A DNA stretch of 64,000 nucleotides from Puffinus mauretanicus (Eukaryota > Chordata > Aves > Procellariiformes > Procellariidae). The number at the start of each line of letters is the position of its first letter. Positions within the stretch are counted from its first letter, which is position 1. Made by a program: the position numbers and the translations under genes. Below, piece after piece: positions 26,701-38,600 of this stretch. The stretch lies in NCBI GenBank assembly GCA_023333565.1, contig JAJKFH010003045.1:207155-271154 (forward strand), written 5' to 3'. Under the pieces are notes generated by a model. It searched no databases, was not told the origin of the DNA, and worked only from the letters and a program-made list of their open reading frames with translations.

Positions 26701-27992
26701 ACAGAAATTAGCTGGTGATTTAGAGCAGTGCATAAAGAAGACTCTCATTCTGTAGGGGAAGCACCGATATTTATTTTTAAATGAAAACTTTAAATTCTTT
26801 CAAAATATCAGCACAAATTTATTGAAACGTTGTTTGTTCAGATAATTGATTTTTATTTTCTTTTAGGAAAATGTTGCTATGAAATGCCTGCAACATTTGT
26901 CAGAATATTGCTTTCCAGTAAGAGATACTGAATTGCATATATTTTAGAAGTTAACAGTTTGGAAGTAGGTACCTGAAGTTCCTTGACTGTCACCAAATAG
27001 TTGAGATCATATGTTGTTCTGGCCTCTTCTGTCTGTGCAAGAAAGAGGAAAATGTTGTGTTTGCGTTGGCAACACTCAAAAACCCAAAACAATATCCTAA
27101 CAGTAAAAAAAAGAAAAAGGCCCAAAACCCTTTAGAAAACATTGCTGTGCAAAGCTTGTCTGGCAGGAAGTCTTCCCAGCCGAAGTAGGAGCTCCTTTCC
27201 TTCACCTCAGTGGAGCATCATCATTAAAGTCTGCCTGAACCCATCTTGGTGTCAGCTTTGAATGTTGTGCAAGGGCAGCCTAAGAACTTGCTCAGCTGCA
27301 GTTGAGGCTCTGAAGCCCACGCTGTGTTTCTTCCTTCCCCACTTTCCCTTAGGTGGTCTCTGCCTATTCATACTTCAAGCTAGGGAGGGCTCTTCTGTCC
27401 CATCATCTGGGCTCCAAGGGGGAGGAAGGGTTTTCCCATCCCTCCATGCCCCCCTTTACTTTCTGCCATTGAGTTTCCCATCAGGGTTACATACACACTT
27501 TTCTTTTTCTTCTTTTTTAAATGAGAATGTATTTCTTGTGGTAACTGAAGTTGCAGAAGCACCTGGAAGGGATTTTTTTCATGCTGTGTGCTCTGTAACT
27601 AACTGAATTGCCTTTCCTTTAAAGAGGTGATTGACTGATCGGAGGAGGGCAGGGCAAACAAGAAGCACTCGCACTTTTATCCTCCCTCTTGTGCCTCCAA
27701 GATCACAAATGAGGTCTGTGTGAGAACTGGGACGAGAGCTTGCATCTCCCAAGCACCAGGACTGTACTCCACGCGTTAAAACTCAAATGAGGGTGTTGTA
27801 GTACTGATCCCAACTCTTCCACTGATTTTCTCTTCAGGGTTGTCACTTACCACCTCTTTTAGTTTGTCTTCATCACTAAACTGGGGCCTTGGATGCTGTT
27901 GACTAAAAACATTTACTTCAGATAAGTAGTTTGAATGATGTTGGGTATCTCTCTCCTTCAGAGCCTCCCTGCCACTTTTTGTGGCTTGTAAT
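20754..27992. other. Noncoding DNA
   Basis: No exon, RNA gene or transposon can be supported here. The longest open frame (26129-26632, 167 codons, +) is cysteine-rich with no recognisable domain and is most likely chance. A poly-T run lies at 25021-25039. The segment is probably part of the PAK1 5' intron. Confidence 0.55.
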
Positions 27993-28890
27993 TGCAGAAT
28001 TGGTAAGGTTGGCAGGAACCTTTGGGGATAGTCTAGTCCAACTCTTCACTTAGAGTGGTGACAGCTGGAAGAGTTTGCTCAAGGGCATGTCCAGTGGGCT
28101 TCTGAGCATGCCCAACGATGGAAACTCCACGATTTTTCTGGGTAACCTGCTCTGTGGTTTGTTCCCCTCCCCAAAAAAAATTTTTGGTTTTGGTGTTTTG
28201 TTTTGGGTTTTTTTGCCCCTCCTTCTTATGTTTAAATGGAATTTCCTGTATTTCAGTTTGTGCCTATTGCCTCTTGTCCTGTTGCTGGATACCACCAAGA
28301 AGAGCCTGGTTCCATCTTCTTTACACCCCCATCAGGTATTTATGCATGTTGATAAGATCCCCCTGAGCTTTTCCTTCTGCAGGCTGAACAGTCCCAGCTC
28401 TCTCAGCCTCTCCTCGTGTGTCAGATGCTCCAGTTCCTTAATCATCTTTGCTGGACTCTCTCCAGTATGTCCATGTCTCTCTTGTACTGGGGAGGCGAGC
28501 ACTTGACCCAGCACTCCAGATGTGTCTCACCAGCCCTGAGCAGAGGGGAAGGATCACCTCCCTTGACCTGCTGGCAGCGTCTTTCCTAATGCAGCCCAGA
28601 TGCTGTTGACCTTCCTTGCTGCAAAGGCGCTGTGGAGGCTCATGGTCAACTTGATGTCCACCAGGACTCCCAGGTCTTTCTCTGCACAGCTGCTTTTCTG
28701 CCGGTTGGCTCCCAGTCTGTGCTGGTTCCTGGGGTTATTCCTGCCGAGCAGCAGGGCTTTGCATTTTCCTTTGCTGAACTTCACAATGTTGGTGTTGGCC
28801 CAATTCTCCAGCCTGTCCATATCCCTCTGAGTGGTAGCACACCCATCTGGTCTGTCAGCCACCCTTCCCACTCTGTGCCATCACCCGTAA
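27993..28890 (-). mobile_element. CR1 LINE, 0.9 kb, 5'-truncated
   Basis: The 3' tail at 27993 (gcagaattggtaaggttggcagg) is followed, on the minus strand order, by the C-terminal blocks ELGLFSLQKEKLRG near 28370 and [12 protein letters not shown] near 28670, and by FSKGKCKALLLGRNNPRN near 28750. It ends in the region that would lead into the FADD motif. The T-rich interruption at about 28165-28220 (an aaaaaaaattttt run and ttttggg repeats) looks like a later slippage expansion inside the element. The frame is broken in several places. Confidence 0.92.
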
Positions 28891-31283
28891 TCTTTCCTTT
28901 ATGAAGAATCCAGAGCCCTATGTGAAGTGTTTAATGAATCAAATCTCTCAACAGTTTTTGAAAGTACATTGTCTGATTTTCCCCAGTGAACAGCAGAGAT
29001 GAGGTAACTTCCCTAGCACTAAAAGAACATTAGATATTGTGCCTTGTAGTGAAGAATTTAATCATTATTATTTAAGACTTTAATTCCTTGAATCTCTGAT
29101 ACTTCCTGCAATACCAGCTCATGCCCTATGCTAAAACCATAGCAACCTGCTGTAAGTGTGACTATATAATGTTGCTTGTTGGCCAAAAGCTGGACAAGGA
29201 ATGCTTTTTAGGGTAGGAAATCCATGGGGTCGGTAGGAAAGTGCAGTAGAATGAGAGAAAAATCCTATTGTAATTTAATAGTATTGCAAAGTGATTTCCG
29301 CCCCCCCCCAACTGTTCCCCAGAGGAAATAGGGGCATCAACTGAAATTTTCTCGATGCTTTATCTATATGCCCCTCCCCCAAAACCTACACCCTAGGCAC
29401 AGTCTAAACCTCTGGGCTAACAGATGGTGTTGAGAGGGGGAGGGAGGGGGGAACAATTTGCATCTAAATAGCTGAAATAAAAAAGGGTCATGTCCCACAG
29501 ACCAGCCCCACTCACCTGCTGTTTAAATCCCCCTGAGAAACAGGCAAACGCTCTTAGTTTTTTACCGTCGGCATCAGCTGTACTTACTCTCTGAAGCATT
29601 CTGTCCCAGAAAAGCTGCAAGCCCGTGTATCTTGCTGGATGGATTGTGTTCTGGCCCCAACTCGTAAGGATTTGGTTCTTTGAATGCAGTTGACAGCTGT
29701 GCCACTTTTGTTCAGCTCTCCTATCAGAGTGACTGCTGTTGGCTATCATAATTAGTGCAAGCACTAATGGTACAGAAAAGATTCAAACTAAATACCTCTT
29801 CCATCAGCTTCATACTCACGTGGCCACATGAGTCAGACATGCTCTTGCCATATGGTCCTGTGGCCTCATGCTGCAATATTCTGCACTGGATGTGCACAGT
29901 GTGTGTGTGTGTAGGTGAGATGGGGTTTGGTCCTGGTGACCACCAAGCTGCAGCACAGCGGTGATCCTGATCCTGCAGGACTGTGGCACGGTTCAGTGTT
30001 GGATGGCCGTGCTTAATCCTGCATATGCGTGAAGACAAGTTGTTTTGGCTTTCTGACTGTACCGTAAAAATTTGCCAGGTTAAACTAAGACTTTGCTGCT
30101 TTGTAATGATTTTCTTCTTGAGTGTAAAGGTGTAAAAGTTGTTCTACCTGTTGTTCTTTTGGGGGTGGGGAGGGGAAAAGAAACACTCACCCACCACTTC
30201 TACATATTCATGGAGACTGCTCTGGGTCTCCCCCCTGTTCTAGCAGCAGGGAGCGAGCTTTTATCCCTGCAGGCACACTTTCTCAAAGTTTAAGGCTGTG
30301 GAAAGCCTGTAATAAGGAAAATCTTCGCACTTCATCATAATCATGTGCACTATTGCCACACTGAAACCATCCTACCTCATTTCGTGCTGGTATTTGAGGG
30401 ATGCAGGCAGTGGAGGAGGCAAGAGGGCTTCACTGCTGAAGTTTACTCTTATTACTAAATACCAGGATGAGTGAAACCTGTTTCTACCCACCAGTTCCTT
30501 GGACTTCTACACTCAAATGCTAAAAATAAACAATGTGAAGATATTCCAAGTGGTTCAGGAACTTTATTAGTTATGTCTGTTGGCATCTTCTCCACCTCCC
30601 AATAAGCCAGAGACATTTGGAGTTTGAGGTTGGCAGACCCAAGGGCTCAGCAGGGTAAGGAGCGGTGAAGGAGGTGGCTGGCGACCCACCGCTGTCTTCT
30701 GTGTGGTGACCTGGTAGAACAAAACTTCTGCAGAGGAGGATTTCTATTTCTGGAATTGGAAGACCTTGAATCTCTTCTTTCTTCAGCACAAGCCTGAAGG
30801 GAAATTGTGAGGTTAATCTTTTCTGAGCTGCCCGGCCCTCCCTCCCACACGTGTCTTGGAAGAGGAAATGGGCTCAAAAAGTGTCTTCATTTTCTTTTCT
30901 CTTTTAATTCCTAAGTGTATTTCAATATAGTGAGTGGTAGTGGCTGAATAACCTGTATGCATGAGGTCAACATGAATTTGGGCAAGAACATTGGTTATAT
31001 GCCTCTGGGGAGTTGGTTTATTTATTTTTTAAATTAATATGGATTCTAGTTAGTAGAAACAAGATCCGGTGTATGCATACTTACAGAAGTAACTAGGCAA
31101 TGCGTTATACCAAATTATATGAACTCAGAGCTGTCTATTGTGCTTTATAAGTTTTTACAGCTTTTTTTTTTTTTTTTTGGTACTTTATATCACTTGAGGA
31201 TAATTGTTTTATAAATGGTCATATGATGCATACTCACTGTCCAGGAGTAAACAGAATAGGTGAGTTACTTGGGTGGTGCAAGT
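28891..31283. other. Noncoding DNA
   Basis: No coding or mobile sequence recognised. There is a short GT run at 29899-29912, a C9 tract near 29301-29310, and a poly-T run at 31162-31179. Confidence 0.55.
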
Positions 31284-31347
31284 TATATACACACACATGC
31301 ACACATACACACAGTGTGTATATGTATGTATATGTGTGTATACATAT
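31284..31347. repeat. CA/TATG microsatellite abutting a CR1 3' end
   Basis: Alternating acacac/catgcacac on the left passes into gtgtatatgtatgtatatgtgtgta on the right (written here as a description: TATG and TGTA units). The array ends where the CR1 3' tail (agaatcatacagg) begins, so the simple repeat either grew from the insertion junction or marked the target. Confidence 0.85.
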
Positions 31348-31348
31348 A

Positions 31349-32665
31349 GAATCATACAGGTTGGAAAAAACCTCTAAGATAGTCGTGTCCAACCGTCAAC
31401 CCAACACACCATGTCCACTACACCATGTCCCTAAGAGCCTCATCTACACATCTTTTAAATACTTCCAGGGATGGTGACTCCACCACTTCCATGGGCAGCC
31501 TGTTCCAAGGCCTGATCGCTCTTTCAGTAAAGAAATTTCTCCTAATGTCCAATCTAAACCTCCCTTGGTGCAACTTGAGGCCATTTCCTCTCGTCCTATC
31601 ACTTGTTACTTGGCAGAAGAGACCAACCCCCACCTCGCTACAACCTCCTTTCAGGTGGTTGTAGAGCGCGATGAGGTCTCCCCTCAGCCTCCTCTTCTCC
31701 AGGCTGAACAACCCCAGTTCCCTCAGCCGCTCCCCATCAGACTTGTGCTCCAGGCCCTTCACCAGCTTCGTTGCCCTTCTCTGGACACGCTCCAGCACCT
31801 CCATGTCCTTCTTGTAGTGAGGGGCCCAAAACTGAACACAGGTTCGAGGTGCGGCCTCACCAGTGCCGAGTACAGGGGCACGATCACCTCCCTGCTCCTG
31901 CTGGCCACACTATTCCTGATACAGGCCAGGATGCCATTGGCCTTCTTGGCCACCTGGGCACACTGCCGGCTCATGTTCAGCTGGCTGTCGACCAGCACCC
32001 CCAGGTCCTTTTCCTCTGGGCAGCTTTCCAGCCACTCTTCCCCAAGCCTGTAGCGTTGCCTGGGGTTGTTGTGGCCGAAGTGCAGGACCCGCACTTGGCC
32101 TTGTTGAACCTCATACAGTTGGCCTCGGCCCATCGATCCAGCCTGTCCAGGTCCCTCTGCAGAGCCTTCCTACCCTCCAGCAGATCAACACTCCCGCCCA
32201 GCTTGGTGTGGTCTGCAAACTTACTGAGGGAGCACTCGATCCCCTCATCCAGATCGTTGATAAAGATATTGAACAGGACCGGCCCCAAAACTGAGCCCTG
32301 GGGAACACCGCTCGTGACCGGCCACCAACTGGATTTAACTCCGTTGACCACAACTCTCTGGGCTCGGCCGTCCAGCCAGTTTTTTACCCAGTGAAGAGTG
32401 TACCTGTCTAGGCCGTGAGCCGCCAGCTTCTCTAGGAGAATGCCTGTGGGAGACAGTGTCAAAGGCTTTACTGAAGTCCAGGTAGACCACATCCACTGCC
32501 TTTCCCTCATCCACTAAGCAGGTCACCTGGTAATAGAAGGAGATCAGGTTGGTCAAGCAGGACCTGCCTTCCATGAACCCGTGCTGGCTGGGCCTGATCC
32601 CCTGGTTGTCCCGGACATGGCTCGTGAGCGCCCTCAAAACGAGCCGCTCCATATGTTCATACATG
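31349..32665 (-). mobile_element. CR1 LINE, 1.3 kb, young 5'-truncated copy
   Basis: On the minus strand this carries the reverse transcriptase from HGFMEGRSCLTNLISFYYQVT (about 32540; shown here in 20 or fewer residues: HGFMEGRSCLTNLISFYYQ) through [11 protein letters not shown] and [20 protein letters not shown] to the catalytic box, which reads FADHTKL near 32210. The C-terminal block ([20 protein letters not shown]) ends in the 3' tail at 31349. The second catalytic aspartate is changed to histidine (GAC to CAC), so this copy could not polymerise even if its frame were intact. The frame also shifts near 32450 and between 31980 and 32110. Similarity to CR1 coding sequence is high, suggesting a fairly recent insertion. 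Confidence 0.95.
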
Positions 32666-35600
32666 CACAGTCTCTACTGTACTACATACTCTACCTCTGC
32701 CCTGCTCCTTCTGCCACCTTCCTGGGGATCCCAGTTCAGTGACACATGCAGGTAACTGGCTCTGGCAGCTTGTGCTGGCTTGTGGTGCTGTCTCCTATAG
32801 ATAAAATGCTTGTTATGCAGCAGGGCCCCACAGAGCATGTGGGAGCAAATCCAGAAATGAAAGATGATTTTTGAAACATTTCTTTTCTCTTTTTTTCAAA
32901 ATAAAATCATGTAAACTCTGCAGCTGTAGAAGAAGCGCATGTTACTTTTTGACAAAGGAGGCAAAGGGTGGAAATAAGAGGAAATGAGAGGTGCCCTTTA
33001 AGGTAATGTTTGCAGGTAGTGGGGTGAAGAACAGGAAAATTGTATTTGTTGGCCTGAGTTGTATGCTTCTTTTATTTTATTGTTTTTCTTTTAATTTCTT
33101 TTTTTAAGTAGCTTAGCAAGTGGCTGACTGACATGGGAATATTTATTTCTCTATTTTCCTGGGCTCTCCAATTGGAAGAGGAACTTCTTGTATGAAAGGA
33201 TCATTCTGGTAGTTTTCAGTGTTTTTTCAATCACTTTCTGGGTGCGGAACTAAAAGATTAAAAAAAGATGCGCTGGATTAGAACCACACCTAAAGCAATC
33301 CTCGGGATAATAGGATTATTTGGCTGATTTTTAATTAAAATAGAATTCTAACTAGATTGTTTTGAGCATACGTTCAGCTCTGGTTTATTGCTATTGGTCT
33401 AATTGCCTCCTAAATTAGAGATACCAATATTCTAATTCCTCTTCCTCTGAGGACACTGACATTAAGCAAGAGTGTGAGATGCTATGTAAATGATATACAG
33501 TCATGCAAGATGGAAAACAGTCTTTAAAGGCATTAGCTAAAACTCAGGTCTTCTCTTTACCTGTGATGTCTTGACAGAGAGAATGATGTATTGATTTTTT
33601 CTGTATTTATTTATTTCTCTGTCCTGACAGGTCTTTTAAACGCTTAGAAATGTAGTCTGAGAAAAATGCCAATAACCACAGCCTTTGAGGAAGAAGCAGT
33701 TAATGAATCTCCAAGGAAACATCCAAAATAGAGGTGTTCTGTGGGGGAGAAAAGGTTGGGAGCCAGTGGAGCAGGGGCTGGAGACAGTACATCATCTCGG
33801 ATACAAGATAGAAGCTGTTTGCTGATAACATACGATAGTAAAATGACAAACTTGTGGACTGATTTGCTCAAGGCTGCTTTTTGAGAGCCCATTTCAAAAA
33901 GTCATGATTTGAGATTTGTCCACTTCTATTTGAGGTGTTTCGGTTCCGCTTTGTGAGAAAGAAAGCATTAGGTTTTTGCAGATTTTTAATCGTATTAAGG
34001 ATTGAAACCCTCAGGGGAAGTTTCACCTATGGGGATGTAAATTCAAACCATGTTAGAAGTTTAAAGAATATATATTAGGCTCAAATTCAACTTCTGTTTT
34101 TAAAGCTAAAAGGGACCTAGCACAATGGCAGGCCACAAATTTGGATGTCTGTTTTATAATATTTTAATAGAGCAACAGAAACTGATAAAACTTTGAGGCT
34201 TTAGTTAAAATAGAATATTTAAGCTCCTTAGGTAAAAGGATATAGATGTACAATGAAGAGTGTTCACAGAAAAACAACAGTTATTTCCAGCCTAAGTGAC
34301 TTTTCTTAAAAATAAAAGCAGCCAAACGTGTGTTATCTTGGGAGGCTGTGAATCAGCACCTGCAAATACCAGCGGTACAAGAATAACCAGGAATGGAGGA
34401 AAACTCAGGTCAAAGGAAACGATTGGAAAGAAAGAGTGGAAGGAGCAACCTCATACTTGCAAAGGACCCTGTTCACTTAAGCCATCAGGTCATTCTCTGT
34501 TCTGGATTGATTTGCAGGATCTCCTTTCCTGCAGCCAGCATGTTTCACTTCACCGCATCCCTCTGCGAGGAGCGTAAGAACAGGAAAGGGGGAGTTAGTG
34601 CAGGTTGTGCCGCAGTGGGTGTTCGAATGTGAGCTCCAGTAAAGAGGGAGGCAGCGCCTACACGAGGCAGGGTGCGAATGCCATAAAGTGGATGGGGCAA
34701 AATTGGTTTGGGAAGTGAAGCCCCAATGCATTCCTCCTGGGTATGCTTGGGGACCAATGCTGAGATTTCTTGGGGGATGTGAAATAGCTGTTTCCAAAAC
34801 TGACTGCCCTGTTTGTATACGAGTTTTATAGCAAACAGCTGTTACTGTAAAAGTGAGAGGTGAAATTGTAGTGTGCTAACTACGGAATTTAAAATATCTC
34901 ATTTTACACTCTCTTGCCTTGGATTTACAATAGGAGAGAGAGGAAGTGTGGGCAGGTAACCTGGAGTGGATGCTGAAATGAGAATTGGTTTGAGTGCCTG
35001 AACCCGGAGGAAGCTTTGGGGTTATGGGTAGGTAGCAGGAACCTCTGCGAGAGTGTGTTGGTAGTGAACATCCTTGAATTTTAGTTATTGGAATTAAGGA
35101 AGGATCATCAGAAAACTCTGTATCTTGATCTCCTGCATGCTGTGCTCTCATAGGAGGCTAATTCACATGCTGATGACCTTAGCGGGAAGTAGCCATGGGA
35201 CTTCAGCAAGGTGACTTACAGCGATGGGAGGGAATACTGTACTGAACAAAACGCCTTGACTCATTCGACTTCCTAGAACATCAGTCTTTGGCTGTTGTCT
35301 TCATTTTGGAAATCTGGTGAGTTTTGGCTAGCACTTAGAAAAGGTACAAAGGTCTATAGAGCTTCTTGGCTGCTCAGTGGTGACCATAAAATGATTTTTA
35401 GCATTTTAAGTACAGAGGGGAGATGCAACCAACCTGACAAAGCAGTCTTGAGCTGAATAAAACATGCATACTGGCAGTCCATCCATCAGTGAAATCCAAA
35501 TACTGCTGAATTTGCAGTTCATATTGTTGCTAATTTTATGATGTAGATGCTCTTCCACTGGGAATTGGATTGAAAGAAGCAAGTCGCTGCGAATGCTGAC

Positions 35601-38600
35601 AGGTCTGCGTATAGGAACTCGATCAGTCTCCGCTGGATTGGGTTTTGTGATTGCAGCCGATGTTGCTGCTTCGTGAGAAAGAATGAGCTTTAAATAGGTA
35701 GCAGTGAAGATCCATGTGTCCTACTTAAAGCTGTTTAGGTAATCGTAGCAAGAACACAGGATAAGAAGATCCATGCCCCAGATAGACTTGCACAAAGATG
35801 TTCAGGAAAACCTTGTCTACTATTTCTGGTCCTGTTACTAATTCCTACTCCTAATTACATAGTGCCTTAAAATGGGCCTGCTACTGTAATAAGTGATGTT
35901 CTTATATTTCCTTTTATTCAGTGGAGTAAAAATAGTTCACTTGGCTCATGGGCTTTATTTAACTGAGCGCTAATGCAGAGTTGTGTTGTAATATATTGCA
36001 GAAACAGCAGTTCCTTTGTACCAGTCCTATAGAGCTTTCTTTTCTCTACTGACATACAGTAAGTAGGATTGGGATCTGAGTAAGTGATGTGATAAAAGGC
36101 CTGATGGTACCTCCTAAAAACAAACTGCTGCCCATTAAATTAAACGATGATGATTCTTAATGGACTAGCGAATCCTCTGCAGTCCATTTGGTACAAGTAA
36201 GGAAGTCTAGGAACACGAGACCTTGCCACAGTATACTCGCTACGCTTGCTTCTGTACGTACTGGGATTATAAAGTAGGTACAATAGGGCGTTTTGCTAGA
36301 TGGCATATCATTATAAGCACAGAACTGATGCTCTACCAGCAAAGGAGGCTCTACTGTGAAAGCTCAATTAGGTGGAAACCCTAACCTACCTTAGGCTTTT
36401 TCATTTTGCCTTTTAAATGAACTGCTTTTAGAGCATTACATGTATCGTAATTGAAGGAGGAGTAATCATGGCAAACTTGAAGCAGATGTATGTGCAGTTC
36501 TCAAATTGTTTGTCTTTACTGATGCTAGATTAGCTCTTTCAGTTCTGGGTATTTGACTGTGCTTTCCTTGTCTCTTAATTCAGTTTGTCTACAAAAAGCT
36601 CGTGTTTGATGCCGAGCTCATTCTGTCTTGGGAGAATTATTCATTCTTCCTCTTTCCCCAGCTTTGAAGAAGAACCAAAACTTTAACGAAGCAATGTGAA
36701 ACTGAAGCAATCTTTGCGATTTCCTTTAATTGAAAACTACTGCCAGTATGAAAATCTTGGCTAGCGATTAAGGGAATGTGACAGCTTTGCCAGTCGTTAC
36801 ATAAATACTACAGGGCTTCCTACTGTCATTAGCTGCAGTGAACACAATGGAGCTATACACAGGAGCGAGCGCTACTCTGATGATAAATGTTTGCATTTCC
36901 AATTAGCGCTGAACTGCTGCAGCATTTCCCCCTCAGTCTAATTGAGGCTTCTGGATGGCTTCATCAGCTAACGATGCTCGTGTTGTCTTCTTGCTCTTTA
37001 GTTTCCCAGCGAGAAAGGAGTTGAATGAGTTTCACTCTTAAGAACATCGGTTTCCTCGTTGCAGGTCTCTGTCTTGGTGTCTCTTCTCCTCAGAAAAACT
37101 CACCTTTTACAGGTTAATGCAAACTTTCTGCTATTTGCATACTGTGGCTCTTTGCTAACTACTGCATTATGGTGTCCTCTGTGCGTGTGGGATGTTGTTG
37201 ACTTGACCTGACAATGTTCTAGCTTTCTGACCTGACGTATTTCTTACCCCCGCCCCCATTGCTAAATGGCAAATGTCAAATCTCTGCATTTAACAAGGTG
37301 TACGCATACATGCTGTGTTTTCGCAAATACCTGTGTGTATTTAAAACATGAATACATTGTACTGGGAATTATTCCACATTAGGGGATAGTGGGGCTTAAT
37401 TCTGAGCCCTGTGCTCTATGTTCATCTTCTGGATTGGAAACTTTTGAGTGGAAAAATGATTAATGACTCGGCTGCTTTCAATTGCTGTTGCTGCTAACGT
37501 GCAGTTTGGACTCAGAGCCAAGTAACTTAGGTGGCGAGTAGCAGGGGTGTGTTTAACTGTGTGTGTTAATATATTTTCTTTATGCTGCATCTAGTCATTT
37601 CTGCTGGAACACAGATTTCCTCCAGGAAACCTGCTTATATGGGCTTTGGGTATGCTTTAACATAAGAGGCCTTTATTTTTCCCACCCTGCTTAGCAAGCT
37701 CTGACTCCAGTCACTACTTTGACTTGTGTGGTTGAAGTCCTGCCTTCCTGTGAGCAAAAGTGGAACCAGAGCCAAGGCTGCTCCGTCCTGCGCTGGGAAA
37801 CGGAGCCTGTACTGACATCTGCAACAGCGAACTTGCTTGTTCAGGCATGTAGCTGGGGGAGGGGAGACAGCACTTCTGGAGATGGGGAAATAAGGAGGAT
37901 GATTTGTGGGCTGAGAAGTTTTAAAAATGATACTCTTGGTTCCTTCTGTCTAGCTTGAATTTTATTTTTTTTTTTTTAAAGTGTGGATGCAATTTATTTC
38001 TCTTGGGTTGTTTAAAAGCGCTGTTAGAACGGGGTAAACGCTAGGTCAAAATGAGCAGGCTTCTGCCCGGGGATGGGAACAGATGGAGCTGGTCTCTGCA
38101 GTTCTGAAAGCTTGGGCTACCCGACTGGAGCACAAGTAAGGTGAGTTCATCGTGTACTCCTGGTACTTGGGCATAGCTGGCATTGACTGTGAAATGGTTA
38201 TTGTTTGACACTGCCAGTTACTCGTGAAACAACAGAAGCTGAGTTGAAGCATAGCAATTTAAGCTGGCGTTGCCTCTGCAGTTTTGGATTCAAGCCTAAT
38301 CTGGTGGAAAGGGCTTGACCTGCCTCAGTGCTACTGAAACCCTCTGTGTGTCTGGATTACTGTCACAGCGGTCATGCATGGGCCCACACCGTGGAGGCTG
38401 GCGAAAGCTGGGCCTTGATTATTTAAAACAGAAAGAAGCTTCCTTAACTTGAGTGAAGGGAGAACTCTGCTCTGTTGCTAGGAATCGAGCGGTTATAATT
38501 AGTCTGTTCTTCTTTAGAAGCATATCTGTGCAGTGCGATGGGTTAGCACATATATCTGCCCAGGAAGAGATTTTGCAGATCTCCTACCCAGAAGTAGTGC

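Noticed and set aside
17041..32665. Host genes with reverse transcriptase-like domains
   Set aside because: All are CR1 retrotransposon copies with 3' tails of the CR1 type and broken frames.
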